Part shown: positions 8,210 through 17,210 of the stretch, in pieces
Layout: every line of letters starts with the position of its first letter
How positions within the stretch are numbered: position 1 is the stretch's first letter
Origin: Anaerolineae bacterium
GTDB taxonomy: Bacteria; Chloroflexota; Anaerolineae; DRVO01
Direction: 5' to 3'
Length of the DNA stretch: 64,000 bases
Assembly: GCA_013178015.1 (NCBI GenBank)
Contig: JABLXR010000001.1
Coordinates: forward strand, 118,526-182,525
Notes under the pieces: model-generated
The model's input: the letters and a program-made list of their open reading frames with translations, nothing else
Database searches by the model: none
Told to the model about the DNA's origin: nothing
Position numbers and translations under genes: made by a program

Positions 8210-9346
8210 CTACTCCGCCGTCCCGTACTCGATGTCGTACCCAGGGGGCACCAGCTCCACCCAGGTCTGTCCCGGCTTCAGTTCCATATCCGCTCCGTCG
8301 GCAGTCACGAAGCGGGTCAGTTCGTGCTTCTCGTTTCGCTCCCAGAAGCCCTTCAGCACCACGCCGTCCCGGAAGAGCCAGGCCGGGCCCCGGCCCATCA
8401 TCACGATCCGAATGGAGGTGGCGCCGTTGGTGTCTTCCACGATGTCCGTGGCCTGATGCTCCACGAACTGCACGATCACGTTGCTCACCCCCAACTGCTC
8501 ACCCGTGTTCCGGTCCGAGTGAGGAACGCCGCGCACCCAGCGAAGGTAGCAGCCGCTAGCTTCGTCATAGCGGAAAGTGACGGCGCTGCTCTCGGGATAG
8601 GGGATGCTCACTACCTCGGCCGGCTCCCCGCTGGGAGCCTCGTCGGAGAAGGCGAACCCCTCAATCTCCACTGGGCCGTTCCAGCCTCGGCTCTCCAGGT
8701 ACTCCCTGATGGCAGGCGCGGACGTGTGCAGGCGGCCCATCCAGCCTAGGCTATTGACGTAGTAGAAGGGCTGCGGGTGGAAGAACTCGTCCAGGTTGAT
8801 GAAGGGCTCCTGCGATATGAACCACCTCACCTGATCGCTTGCCCCCGAGTGCACCAGAGCGCCCTGGTACTGGTTGGCCAACTCGATGTTCACCAACCGC
8901 GCGCTCCGAATGGGCCCAATAGTCTCCGGATCGTGGGCGAGGTAGATGGCCGTCAGCCTCGTCACCCACCAGCCATCCATGATGTCCTCGTAGACGATGT
9001 CCGCCTCGGCCAGCCCCGCCTGAGGACGAATGGGCGGGTCGTTGCCCACCCGAGCCAAGATGGGCGGCCGCCTCAGCAGCCGGGCCTCAGCCACCGGCTG
9101 CCCAGTCAGCGGATTGAGGTTGGGGTCGCGGGTGGGTGTGGGAACAATCGTCGGGGTGGGCGTCGCCGTGGGTGTGGATGTGGCGGTAGACGTAGCCGTC
9201 GAGGCGGTGGTAGGCGTCGCCGTAGGGGTGGGGGTCGCAGTCGGCCGAGACCCGCACCCTGATAGCATCAGCGCCACGCTCGCGACCAGCAACGCCAAGA
9301 ATGCCATTGCCCTCACCACCGATTGCCTCGGCTGCTTCGTCGCCAC
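8210..9346 (-). CDS. DUF3048 (YerB-like) lipoprotein
   Basis: A 378-residue lipoprotein. It has a signal peptide ending in the lipobox LSGC, then a Thr-Pro-rich linker (encoded by about 9130-9245) of the kind that spaces a domain from the membrane. The DUF3048 body follows (NPLTGQPVAE, PIGPIRSARLVNIELANQY, VIVQFVEH). The family's function is unknown; it is extracytoplasmic. I take the GTG at 9346 as start because GGAGG lies 5 nt before it; the frame could open at 9403, but that has no ribosome binding site. It is transcribed divergently from rpe with only 77 bp between, so both promoters must overlap in that gap. Confidence 0.8.
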   Translation of the reverse strand: MATKQPRQSVVRAMAFLALLVASVALMLSGCGSRPTATPTPTATPTTASTATSTATSTPTATPTPTIVPTPTRDPNLNPLTGQPVAEARLLRRPPILARVGNDPPIRPQAGLAEADIVYEDIMDGWWVTRLTAIYLAHDPETIGPIRSARLVNIELANQYQGALVHSGASDQVRWFISQEPFINLDEFFHPQPFYYVNSLGWMGRLHTSAPAIREYLESRGWNGPVEIEGFAFSDEAPSGEPAEVVSIPYPESSAVTFRYDEASGCYLRWVRGVPHSDRNTGEQLGVSNVIVQFVEHQATDIVEDTNGATSIRIVMMGRGPAWLFRDGVVLKGFWERNEKHELTRFVTADGADMELKPGQTWVELVPPGYDIEYGTAE

Positions 9347-9423
9347 GTGCACCTCCTGTCTGTTCCCCCTGGCTCTAGCCCGCACCTGCGTAGCCCTTGC
9401 CACGGGCCCGCCCGGCTAGTACC

Positions 9424-10146
9424 ATGGCCGGTATGACCGCCACTCTACTACCCATCAAGATCGCGCCGTCCATTCTGTCCGCCGACTTCAGCCGCTTGGG
9501 AGAGGAAGTGGCCGCAGCGGAGCGCGGCGGCGCCGACGCTATTCACGTGGACGTCATGGATGGCCGCTTCGTTCCCAATATAACTGTCGGCCCTCTTGTG
9601 GTCGAAGCGGTACGCCGCACCACATCGCTCCCCCTGCACGTTCACCTAATGGTAGAGGATCCGGCCCGCTATGTGACCGACTTCGCCCACGCCGGGGCGG
9701 ATATGCTTCTGGTGCACCAGGAAGGGAACTGGACTTTGCACCGGCTCATCGAGTCAATCAAGGAGGCCGGTTCATCCGCTGGCCTAGTCCTGAACCCCGC
9801 CACCTCTCTCAGTTGCGCCGAGGAGGTGATCCCTTTCGTGGATCTGATCCTGATCATGACCGTCGAGCCGGGATTCGGGGGCCAGCAGTTCATCCCCACT
9901 ATGTACGACAAGATAGCCCGCCTACGCACGCTGGTTTCCGAACGAGGCCGTCCTCACCTGGACGTGGAGGTGGACGGCGGGGTAAGCCTCCGCACCGCCC
10001 GCGGGCTAGTGCAGGCGGGCGCGAACGTGTTGGTGGCGGGGGCGGCCATCTTCTCAGCCGGGAAGCCGGTCGAGGCCGCCATCAGAGCACTACGGGCAGC
10101 CGCTTTGGGGCTGCCCGCCGAACCTCAAGGCCGTGCTCAGGGCTAG
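9424..10146 (+). CDS. rpe: Ribulose-phosphate 3-epimerase
   Basis: This enzyme interconverts ribulose 5-phosphate and xylulose 5-phosphate in the pentose phosphate pathway. It is 240 residues, close to the family's usual 220-230. Metal and catalytic motifs are intact: [19 protein letters not shown] (H41, D43), [17 protein letters not shown] and the DVEVDGGV segment carrying the second catalytic Asp. Starts at 9424 and 9433 are both possible and neither has a clear ribosome binding site; translation from a very short leader is possible. The 3' end overlaps convergent rpmB by 4 bp. Confidence 0.93.
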   Translation: MAGMTATLLPIKIAPSILSADFSRLGEEVAAAERGGADAIHVDVMDGRFVPNITVGPLVVEAVRRTTSLPLHVHLMVEDPARYVTDFAHAGADMLLVHQEGNWTLHRLIESIKEAGSSAGLVLNPATSLSCAEEVIPFVDLILIMTVEPGFGGQQFIPTMYDKIARLRTLVSERGRPHLDVEVDGGVSLRTARGLVQAGANVLVAGAAIFSAGKPVEAAIRALRAAALGLPAEPQGRAQG

Positions 10147-10322
10147 CGCGAGTGTACCGTCTTCAGGCAGTTGGTGCACACCACGATCCGCTTGGGCTTC
10201 CCGTCACGGAGTATCAGCGTCTTCTGCAGGTTGGGCCGGAAGGCTCGCTTCGTCGCCCTCTTACTATGGCTCACGTTGTTGCCAAAGGCAGTGCCTTTGC
10301 CGCATATTTGACACTTGGCCAA
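10143..10322 (-). CDS. rpmB: 50S ribosomal protein L28 (zinc-binding form)
   Basis: A 59-residue ribosomal protein. The sequence [19 protein letters not shown], then KRAFRPNLQ and CTNCLKTV, is typical L28. It keeps both CXXC pairs (CQIC and CTNC), the zinc-ribbon or C+ form. I set the start at TTG (10322), preceded by GGGGGTGA at good spacing; this gives the standard L28 N-terminus. A GTG further upstream (10349) would add nine residues that are not L28-like. A promoter at 10415-10386 fits. It lies convergent to rpe and divergent from the asp23-fakA operon. Confidence 0.92.
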   Translation of the reverse strand: MAKCQICGKGTAFGNNVSHSKRATKRAFRPNLQKTLILRDGKPKRIVVCTNCLKTVHSR

Positions 10323-10385
10323 CGCAATCACCCCCGATATCTTGCGCACTCGATGGCGACGAGCTACCGCCCGCCGCTACGGCAG

Positions 10386-10415
10386 AGCATATCACACTGG
10401 CTCGGACTGGGGCAA
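10386..10415 (-). promoter_or_regulatory. Promoter for rpmB
   Basis: Minus strand: TTGCCC (10415-10410), 18-nt spacer, TATGCT (10391-10386). The start site would be near 10379, about 57 nt before the TTG start of rpmB. Confidence 0.45.
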
Positions 10416-10549
10416 TCCCACAGGCGCACCATGTCGGGGATGGCACGGCTCGGGACGCCGCTGCCGCGGCCAGCCTGCTCCTTCGGGAGCCAACCACTGG
10501 GCCCCTTTGGGCTGGACGCCGACACCAGCTGGGCCGAAGCTGAGACGCC

Positions 10550-10906
10550 ATGAGCGACAGAGGCACCATTGAGGTATGTCCCTCCGCCATAGCCACAATC
10601 GCCGCCGAAGCCGTCTCCGAGTGCTACGGCGTCGTGGGCATGTCCGCACGCACCTGGCAGGAGGTACTCTTGACCGCCATCCGTCGCCCTCCTCCCACCA
10701 AGGGTATCCATGTCACTGTGGCTGCGGACGCTATCGAGGTGGATCTGCACGTGATCATCGAGTACGGAACCCGTATCATCACGGTGGCAGACAACGTCAT
10801 AGATGCCGTACGCTTCCGCCTGGAGCAAGCTCTCGGGACGTCGGCCCTGTGTGTGAACGTGTTCGTGCAGGATGTGCGCATTGGCCCACGCCAACCGGGA
10901 GTGTAG
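10550..10906 (+). CDS. Asp23/Gls24 family protein
   Basis: A 118-residue Asp23/Gls24 (YloU-like) protein. It opens with TIEVCPSAIATIAAEAVSECYGVVGM, the conserved first helix and GVxGM turn, and continues with the GIHVTVAADAIEVDLHVIIEYG beta region and the NVFVQDVRI end. In Firmicutes the paralogue yloU precedes the DAK-domain gene (fakA/yloV), exactly as here, hinting at a shared role in envelope lipid supply; the molecular role is unknown. The stop is 19 nt before the fakA start, so they are one operon. A more degenerate Asp23-like gene occurs at 20759. Confidence 0.88.
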   Translation: MSDRGTIEVCPSAIATIAAEAVSECYGVVGMSARTWQEVLLTAIRRPPPTKGIHVTVAADAIEVDLHVIIEYGTRIITVADNVIDAVRFRLEQALGTSALCVNVFVQDVRIGPRQPGV

Positions 10907-10925
10907 CCCAGTGGAGGAGACCCAG

Positions 10926-12590
10926 GTGACCGACAGCAGCTTCGGCCTCCCCCAGAGCACGGCTGCGGAAGGTCGGAACGCCCCCTCCGCTCGCTGTGAC
11001 GGAGCAGCCCTGCACCAGGCTCTGGCGGCCGGTCTGGCCTGGCTGGAGAACCATGCCGAGGCCATCAACGCCCTGAACGTCTTCCCCGTCCCCGACGGGG
11101 ACACGGGCACCAACATGGTCCTCACCCTTCGCGCCGCCGTGGCCGAGGCCAGCAACGGCACGATGGGTGAGATCTCCGACGTGTTGCAGGCAGTGGCGCG
11201 AGGCGCCCTGATGGGCGCGCGGGGCAACTCGGGGGTCATCCTTTCCCAGTTGCTCAGAGGCATGTCCATCGCCCTGCAGGGGGTGCAGGAGCTGGGTGCC
11301 CGGGCCCTGGCCGAAGCCTTCGTCGCCGCCAGAGACATGGCGTATCAAGGTGTCATGCGCCCGGTCGAGGGTACCATCCTCACCGTGGCCAAAGAGGTCG
11401 CCTCAGCCACCTCCCGCGCCGCCCGTAACGAAAGCATGGACGTGCGCCAGCTTCTGGGCGTTGCTACCGACGCCGCCCGACATGCCGTTGCCGCCACCCC
11501 CTCGCTTCTGCCCGTGCTCGCCGAGGCAGGGGTAGTCGACGCCGGGGGACAGGGGCTTTTCATCATCCTAGAGGGGGTCTACCGCCACCTCTGCGGCCTC
11601 ACCGTGCGGGCCAATGGCGAGCTTCGCCGCACGGTAGACCTCTCCACCTTCGCCACCGAGAGCGAGTACGGGTACGACACTCAGTTCATCATCAGCGGTC
11701 GCCAGCTGGACGTGGAGGACATCCGCGCCCAGCTGGCCGGCATGGGCGACAGCCTGCTGGTGGTGGGCGACTCCACTACAGTTAAGGTCCACATTCACAC
11801 CGATCGACCCGGTGACCCGCTCAACTACGCCGTAACCATCGGCTCCGTCAGCGACGTAGTGGTGGAAAACATGCAGGAGCAGTACCAGCACTTCATCTCC
11901 GAGCGCTCCCGGGAGCCGGAGCTTAAGCCCCAGAAGAAGGTCGGCATCGTGGCCGTGGCTCAGGGCGCGGGCTTCAGGAGAGTGCTGGAGAGCTTGGGGG
12001 CGGACGTGGTGGTCGAGGGCGGCCAGACGATGAATCCCAGTGTCGAGGAGCTGCTGGAGGCGGTTGAGTCGCTCCCCAATGAGTCGGTGGTGATCCTGCC
12101 CAACAACACCAACGTCATCATGGCCGCTCAGCAAGTCCTGCCCATGTCCCGCAAGCGTGTCGCTCTCGTCCCCACGCGCACGGTTCCTCAGGGCATCGGA
12201 GCCCTCCTGGCCTTCAACTACGAGCTCGACCTGGATGAGAATATCGAGACCATGACCCAGAGCAGCCGGGAGGTTCAGACCATCGAACTCACCGTTGCCA
12301 CTCGAGCGGCGCGAGTCAATGGCATTCGGGTGAAGGAGGGAGAGTATATCGCTCTCCTCAACACAGACTTGGTCGCCACTGGCAGCAACGTAGTCCGGGT
12401 GGCTCTCCGGGCCCTGCGCGAGTTTGATGCCGAAGCCTATGAGATCGCCACCATCTACAGAGGCCGCGACACGTCTGAAGAGGACGCCCGGCAGCTCTCC
12501 GAGGCCATCGCCAAGCGCTATCCGGACCTAGAGATTGAGGTAGTGGACGGCGGTCAGCCTCACTATCAGTTTATCGTCGCAGTGGAATGA
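10926..12590 (+). CDS. fakA: Fatty acid kinase catalytic subunit FakA (DAK2/YloV family)
   Basis: FakA phosphorylates exogenous fatty acids held by a FakB (DegV) carrier, giving acyl-phosphate for phospholipid synthesis. The 554 residues contain the N-terminal DhaL-like kinase domain with the Mg-ATP motif NVFPVPDGDTGTNM (D57, D59) and ARGNSGVILSQLLRG. The FakA middle domain (EYGYDTQFIISG, DSTTVKVHIHTDRPG) and the C-terminal DegV-like domain (GAGFRRVLESLGAD, ILPNNTNVIMAAQQ) follow. I chose GTG at 10926 because GGAGGAG sits 6 nt upstream. It is followed 42 nt later by a DegV gene, the expected FakB partner, although that protein is divergent. Confidence 0.9.
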   Translation: MTDSSFGLPQSTAAEGRNAPSARCDGAALHQALAAGLAWLENHAEAINALNVFPVPDGDTGTNMVLTLRAAVAEASNGTMGEISDVLQAVARGALMGARGNSGVILSQLLRGMSIALQGVQELGARALAEAFVAARDMAYQGVMRPVEGTILTVAKEVASATSRAARNESMDVRQLLGVATDAARHAVAATPSLLPVLAEAGVVDAGGQGLFIILEGVYRHLCGLTVRANGELRRTVDLSTFATESEYGYDTQFIISGRQLDVEDIRAQLAGMGDSLLVVGDSTTVKVHIHTDRPGDPLNYAVTIGSVSDVVVENMQEQYQHFISERSREPELKPQKKVGIVAVAQGAGFRRVLESLGADVVVEGGQTMNPSVEELLEAVESLPNESVVILPNNTNVIMAAQQVLPMSRKRVALVPTRTVPQGIGALLAFNYELDLDENIETMTQSSREVQTIELTVATRAARVNGIRVKEGEYIALLNTDLVATGSNVVRVALRALREFDAEAYEIATIYRGRDTSEEDARQLSEAIAKRYPDLEIEVVDGGQPHYQFIVAVE

Positions 12591-12632
12591 ACTGGCTCTC
12601 AAGAGCGCGGACGGCTAGAGGAGCATTTCCTC

Positions 12633-13493
12633 ATGAATAGCGTCAGGATCATCACCGATAGTGCGGCTGAACTCACTCCCGAAGAGGCGGAGGAACTGCA
12701 GGTGGCCGTGCTGCCGCTGCGCTACTCGGTGGGCAACACCATCTACAAGCAGGACAGAGACATCAGCACCGAACGGCTGATGGAGATCCTAGCACAAGGC
12801 AACGCCAAGGTCACCCCGCTGCCTCCTTCCACAGACGACGTTACCGCTCTCCTCGAGGCTGTGACGCGCGCTGGCCAGGTGGCGCTCTTCGTCCACGTGG
12901 CTAACGGGCTGGTCCCAGTGGCTGAACCCATTCAGGAGGTCTCCCGGGGTCTCTTTGGCCGAGCCCGCATCGAGATCATAGACTCGATGTCCGTCTCCTA
13001 CGGTCTGAAGCGCATCGTGCAGACGGTCGCCCTGGCCGCCGCCCAGGAGGCCCAGCTGCCGGAGGTCACCCAGCTGGTTCGCTCCCTTATGTCGCGCGTC
13101 TACACCCTATTCTACAGTGAGGACTTCGAATCCCTGGAGCAGTCGGTGGACATTCAGCCGGCCCAGGCTATCCTGGCCGGAATACTGGGTGTGCGTCCCC
13201 TCGTGGTCTTGGAGGAGGGTCGCCTTCTGCCCCTGGAGAAGGTCACTCCTCGCACTACTCCGGTGGAGAAGCTGACGGACTTCGTGCTCGAGTTTGCCAC
13301 CGTCTCTGAGCTGGCCATCTTGGTTGGTCCGTCGCCCTTGCCGCTGGACGTGGAGGAGCTTCGAGAGCGCATCATGCAGAGCTGCCCGGGGCTAGAGGTG
13401 CCCGTCGTCCCTTACGGCCCGCTTGTCGCCGCCTTAGTGGGCACGGCGGCCGTAGGCCTGTTCGTCTCTGAGGGGCTGCAAGGCGGATGGTGA
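12633..13493 (+). CDS. DegV family protein, divergent FakB-like
   Basis: A 286-residue DegV-fold protein directly after fakA. It retains the N-terminal VRIITDSAAELTPEEAEEL, the IIDSMSVSYGLKRIV region and the C-terminal GPLVAALVGTAAVGLFV. Typical FakB proteins carry a TSQPS-like loop, an ISS..SGT loop and an L.KGGR stretch around the bound fatty acid. Here these appear as VTPLPPSTDD, VHVANGLVPV and FYSEDFESLEQS, so the ligand pocket looks changed. It may still be the FakA carrier, given its place, but with altered specificity. ATG at 12633. The end overlaps recG by 7 bp. Confidence 0.8.
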   Translation: MNSVRIITDSAAELTPEEAEELQVAVLPLRYSVGNTIYKQDRDISTERLMEILAQGNAKVTPLPPSTDDVTALLEAVTRAGQVALFVHVANGLVPVAEPIQEVSRGLFGRARIEIIDSMSVSYGLKRIVQTVALAAAQEAQLPEVTQLVRSLMSRVYTLFYSEDFESLEQSVDIQPAQAILAGILGVRPLVVLEEGRLLPLEKVTPRTTPVEKLTDFVLEFATVSELAILVGPSPLPLDVEELRERIMQSCPGLEVPVVPYGPLVAALVGTAAVGLFVSEGLQGGW

Positions 13494-15892
13494 GCCAATC
13501 GGTGCCGGCCGGCGTAGGTGCAGCTCTGAAGAAGCTGGCCGTAGTCCTGCGCCAAGAGAGAGATCAACGGTACGCTAACCGCGCCGTAATCGGCGGTCTG
13601 GACGCCTTCTTGGAGCACTGGGCTGAGAACGCCGCCTCCGAGGGTCTCGATCGCGGCTTCGCCGCCGAAGTAGTCGAGCACCTGTCAGGCTATGGCAACA
13701 AGACCCCCGAGGAGCGCGAGCAAGCCGCTCGCCTGGTGATGAGCCGGCTGCGCGATCGCTTCAGCGCCCCCCCAGCACGGGAACGGGAGCAGCAGGAAGA
13801 CATCACTCGGGCGACCGAGGCCACCGAGGCCGAACTTGACCAGCCGGTTGAGCACATTCCCGGCGTCGGCAGCTTGCGGAAGCGGCAGCTCGCTCGGCTG
13901 GGCGTACACACCATTCGCGATCTCCTGTACCTCTTCCCCCGGCGGCACGATGACTACTCGGCCCTGAAGACTATCAACCGGCTGCGGGTGGGCGACGAGG
14001 TATCCGTCATGGTGAGGGTATCCAACGTTCGCACCCGACAGGTGCGCACCAACCTTCGGGTCATCACCGCCACTCTCTCCGACACCACGGGCAGCATCCA
14101 GGCCACTTGGTTCAACCGGCGTGCGCTGGAGAGTCGGCTCCGGCCAGGCCGAGACTTCATCGTCTCAGGACGGGTGGGGCAGCACCTCGGTCAGCTGAAC
14201 TTCGAGTCGCCGGAGTGGGAACCCCTCACCCGGGAGCACCTCAACACCGCACGTCTGGTTCCCATCTATCCCCTGACCGAGGGACTAGGCCACCGCTGGG
14301 TCCGCAAGGTCGTCAAGCGCGCCCTGGACACCTACCTGGCCGCAGTACGCGATCCGCTTCCCCAGGAGCTGCGGCGGCGCCTGGGCCTGATCGACCTACA
14401 GTGGGCCATTCAGGCGATGCACTTTCCCGCCGATTGGGACGAGCTAGACCGGGCCCGCAAGCGGCTTTCGTTCGATGAGTTTCTCGTCCTTCAGCTGGGC
14501 CTGCTGCAACGCCGGCTCCGAGCCCACCAGGCTCCAAGTGAGCCCCTCCCGGTGGACGATGCCTGGATTGAGCAGTTCCAGAGCGGTCTTCCCTTCCAGT
14601 TGACCGGCGCCCAGAAGCGCGCGCTCGAGGAGATCCGACGGGACATGGCTCAACGCCATCCCATGGTCCGGCTCCTTCAAGGGGACGTGGGCTCGGGCAA
14701 GACAGTGGTCGCCTTAGGCGCGATGCTGATGGCGATAGCCAACGGCAAACAGGCCGCCCTTATGGCACCCACGGAGATCCTGGCTGAGCAGCACTACCAC
14801 GGGATTCAGCGCCTCCTGGAGCACACCGAGGATGCCCGCTTCGCTTCCGCTCGAGTAGCGCTGCTCACTGGCAGCCTGTCGTCCCAAGAGAAGGCTGCCA
14901 CGAGGGAGGCGGTGGCGGATGGGCGCGTCAACCTCGTGGTGGGCACCCAGGCCCTGATACAGCAGGAGGTGGCATTCCACGACCTAGGTCTAGTGGTGGT
15001 GGACGAGCAGCATCGCTTCGGAGTGATCCAGAGGGCGGAGTTGGCCGCCAAAGGCCGACACCCTCACGTGCTAGCGATGAGCGCTACTCCCATCCCCCGC
15101 ACCTTGGCGCTCACTCTGTACGGGGACATGGACGTCTCCACCCTGGACGAACTTCCTCCAGGCCGTCAGACCATCGTCACCGCCTGGCGCGGCGATAGGG
15201 ACCGAGAGCGGATCTACGCCTTCCTCCGCACGGAGGTGGAGCGGGGTCGGCAGGTCTTCGTGATCTGCCCCGTGATCGAGGGCTCGGAGCTGGAGGACAC
15301 ACGAGCCGCCGTGGAGGAGTATGAGCGGCTGCGCACCACGATCTTCCCTGACCTGCGCCTGGGGTTGCTCCACGGCCGGCTGCGTCCTGACGAGAAGGAG
15401 CAGACCATGCAGGCCTTCGCCCGAGGCGACCTGGACATTCTGGTGTCCACGTCCGTGGTCGAGGTGGGCATAGACGTCCCCAACGCCACCGTCATGATGG
15501 TCGAGGAGGCCCACCGCTTTGGCCTGGCACAGCTCCATCAATTCCGCGGCCGCGTGGGCCGAGGCCAGCACCGCTCCTACTGCATCCTCCTTTCCGATCG
15601 GGCAGGCGAGCTAGGTGAGCGCAGACTGCGGGCCATCGAGAACGAAACCGACGGATTCCGGCTAGCCGAGATAGACCTCGAGCTAAGAGGGCCTGGGGAA
15701 TTCCTGGGCACACGTCAGAGCGGCCTGCCCGACCTCAAGGTAGCCCGCCTGAGCGATATGCGAACGCTGGAACTGGCTAGGGCAACAGCCCAGCGGATCA
15801 TCGCGGACGATCCTGAATTGATAGCGCCGCAACACCGGGACCTGCGTGCCTCCCTGGTGCGCTTCTGGGAGCCCGACCTGACCACGGCCTGA
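13487..15892 (+). CDS. recG: ATP-dependent DNA helicase RecG
   Basis: RecG remodels stalled replication forks and Holliday junctions. At 801 residues it is longer than the usual 680-700 because of an N-terminal extension of about 110 residues (GAALKKLAVVLRQERDQRYANRAVIGGL), which I do not recognise but which seems usual in this group of bacteria. The wedge/OB domain follows (GDEVSVMVRVSNVRT, WFNRRALESRLRPG). The helicase core has Walker A GDVGSGKT (about residue 400), DEQHRFG (about 505), SATPIPRTLALTLYGD and QFRGRVGRG. ATG at 13487 overlaps the degV stop. Confidence 0.95.
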   Translation: MVSQSVPAGVGAALKKLAVVLRQERDQRYANRAVIGGLDAFLEHWAENAASEGLDRGFAAEVVEHLSGYGNKTPEEREQAARLVMSRLRDRFSAPPAREREQQEDITRATEATEAELDQPVEHIPGVGSLRKRQLARLGVHTIRDLLYLFPRRHDDYSALKTINRLRVGDEVSVMVRVSNVRTRQVRTNLRVITATLSDTTGSIQATWFNRRALESRLRPGRDFIVSGRVGQHLGQLNFESPEWEPLTREHLNTARLVPIYPLTEGLGHRWVRKVVKRALDTYLAAVRDPLPQELRRRLGLIDLQWAIQAMHFPADWDELDRARKRLSFDEFLVLQLGLLQRRLRAHQAPSEPLPVDDAWIEQFQSGLPFQLTGAQKRALEEIRRDMAQRHPMVRLLQGDVGSGKTVVALGAMLMAIANGKQAALMAPTEILAEQHYHGIQRLLEHTEDARFASARVALLTGSLSSQEKAATREAVADGRVNLVVGTQALIQQEVAFHDLGLVVVDEQHRFGVIQRAELAAKGRHPHVLAMSATPIPRTLALTLYGDMDVSTLDELPPGRQTIVTAWRGDRDRERIYAFLRTEVERGRQVFVICPVIEGSELEDTRAAVEEYERLRTTIFPDLRLGLLHGRLRPDEKEQTMQAFARGDLDILVSTSVVEVGIDVPNATVMMVEEAHRFGLAQLHQFRGRVGRGQHRSYCILLSDRAGELGERRLRAIENETDGFRLAEIDLELRGPGEFLGTRQSGLPDLKVARLSDMRTLELARATAQRIIADDPELIAPQHRDLRASLVRFWEPDLTTA

Positions 15893-15905
15893 AGGCGGAG
15901 AGCAA

Positions 15906-16418
15906 GTGATTGTAGCGATCTATCCCGGCACCTTCGATCCCATTCACCACGGCCATCTGGATATCGCGCGCAGGGCGGCCCAGCTCTTCGACAAACTGGT
16001 AATAGGGGTGTACGATAGGCCCAACAAGGACCTCCTCTTCTCCGTGGAGGAGAGGGTAGGACTCTTCCGGGAGGCAGTGGCGGACATCACCAACGCCTCT
16101 GTGGTGCCTTACTCAGGTCTGACAGTCGCCTTTGCCCGCGCCCAGGGGGCGCGTGTTATCGTGCGTGGCCTGCGGGTGACCTACGACTTCGAATACGAGT
16201 ACCAGATGGCCCTGACTAACCGGAAGCTTGACTCTCGGGTGGACACCGTCTGCTTGATGACTAGCCTCGAGCATGCGTTTCTCAGCTCGACCATCGTGAA
16301 GGACGTCGCCAGAGCAGGGGGCAACATCCGGTGCATGGTGCCCGAGCATGTCGCCCGTGCCGTGGCCGATCGACTTCGGAACCGTGCAGATACAGCCTCC
16401 AGTGGCCGGGAGGGTTGA
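15906..16418 (+). CDS. coaD: Phosphopantetheine adenylyltransferase
   Basis: This enzyme carries out the penultimate step of coenzyme A synthesis: ATP plus 4'-phosphopantetheine gives dephospho-CoA. The 170 residues are of usual length (about 160). Nucleotidyltransferase motifs are intact: YPGTFDPIHHGHLDI (H14, G16, H17), VRGLRVTYDFEYEYQMA and the LSSTIVKDVA loop. GTG start at 15906 with GGAG upstream, 13 nt after recG, so translated from the same mRNA. The short C-terminal extension (NRADTASSGREG) overlaps nothing. Confident. Confidence 0.95.
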   Translation: MIVAIYPGTFDPIHHGHLDIARRAAQLFDKLVIGVYDRPNKDLLFSVEERVGLFREAVADITNASVVPYSGLTVAFARAQGARVIVRGLRVTYDFEYEYQMALTNRKLDSRVDTVCLMTSLEHAFLSSTIVKDVARAGGNIRCMVPEHVARAVADRLRNRADTASSGREG

Positions 16419-16422
16419 GGAC

Positions 16423-16893
16423 ATGGATATCCTCCAACTGGTAGATCGCCTGGAATCGCTGCTCAACCGGAGTCGTCGCCTTCCTCTGAGCTCCAGTGTG
16501 GTGATAAACGAAGAGGAGTTCCTCGAGATCATAGATCAGTTGCGCATCGCCGTCCCCGAGGAGATCAAGGCGGCTCGGCGCATGCAGCAGGAGCGGGCTC
16601 GTATCGTGTCCGAGGCCCAGGAGGAAGCCGACCGCATCACCGAGGAAGCGCGTCGGCGCATCAGTCTCATGATAGATGACCACGAACTGGCCCAAGCCGC
16701 CAGGGCTCGATCGGAGCAGATTGTCCGTCAGGCCGAGCAGCAGGCCGCAGCCCTCCGCCAGGGGGCCGACGAGTACGCTGCCCAAGTGCTCCGCCAACTC
16801 GACCAGCATCTGACTAACGTCCAGCGAGTAGTGCGCAATGGACTGGCCAGCGTCAGCGCCAACGAGGATGGGCAGACCGGCACGCGCACCTGA
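16423..16893 (+). CDS. Coiled-coil protein (DivIVA / ATP synthase subunit B-like)
   Basis: A 156-residue protein without membrane segment. Residues 1-50 (MDILQLVDRLESLLNRSRRLPLS, then INEEEFLEIIDQLRIAVPEEI) form a compact head. Residues 50-145 are one long charged helix, rich in Ala, Glu, Arg and Gln (AEQQAAALRQGADEYAAQVLRQLD), typical of coiled coils in DivIVA-like and F0-B-like proteins. The conserved place after coaD suggests a real gene with a structural or division role, not known. I use the ATG at 16423 (GAGG upstream), 4 nt after the coaD stop; a longer frame from 16348 would overlap coaD. Confidence 0.8.
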   Translation: MDILQLVDRLESLLNRSRRLPLSSSVVINEEEFLEIIDQLRIAVPEEIKAARRMQQERARIVSEAQEEADRITEEARRRISLMIDDHELAQAARARSEQIVRQAEQQAAALRQGADEYAAQVLRQLDQHLTNVQRVVRNGLASVSANEDGQTGTRT

Positions 16894-17210
16894 TGGCCTC
16901 CCTCGCCGGGGCTCCCGGTCCCCCTTACTCCTACCCCCGCCGCCTGATCCGGCGGCCGGTTCCCTCCCCTGGCCGGAGGGTCAGCTTCTCTGAATCTCGC
17001 TGGACTTGGGCCACCCTGCGCCCGATGTTGGTTGCCTCCTAGCTCGCCGCCAGCCCAGGTGGGACGGCATGCCAGCGCCTAGTGCTGGCAGAGCTCTCGA
17101 CGTCGTCACTCCTTATCCTAGCGGTGCCTTCTCGCCTGCCTGTCCCCCCGGAACCGATCAGTTTGCTGCCCTCTCTCGGCAGACCCTATAATTGAGGGTT
17201 GGAGGCTGTG
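16894..17210 (+). other. Intergenic region with hairpins and promoter
   Basis: No supported gene. It contains a GCCGCC-TGATCC-GGCGGC hairpin (about 16938-16955) that may end the recG-coaD transcript, a second hairpin TGCCAGC/GCTGGCA with a 7-nt loop (about 17072-17093), and the promoter at 17163-17192. Confidence 0.55.
17163..17192 (+). promoter_or_regulatory. Promoter for DUF177-rpmF (consensus TATAAT)
   Basis: TTGCTG (17163-17168), an 18-nt spacer and a perfect TATAAT (17187-17192). The transcript would begin near 17199, leaving only about 12 nt before the ATG at 17211, with GGAGG in that short leader. It is the best -10 in the window and suggests strong, growth-linked expression. Confidence 0.65.

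Noticed and set aside
9130..9245. Low-complexity GTGGGTGTGG-type tract as a non-coding repeat
   Set aside because: Read on the minus strand it encodes the Thr-Pro-rich linker of the DUF3048 lipoprotein, in frame.
10308..10313. Perfect TTGACA as -35 for the asp23-fakA operon
   Set aside because: It lies inside rpmB and no acceptable -10 occurs 15-19 nt downstream.
17199..17210. In-frame TTG four codons upstream of the DUF177 ATG
   Set aside because: It coincides with the predicted transcript start, and GGAGG is correctly spaced for the ATG at 17211.
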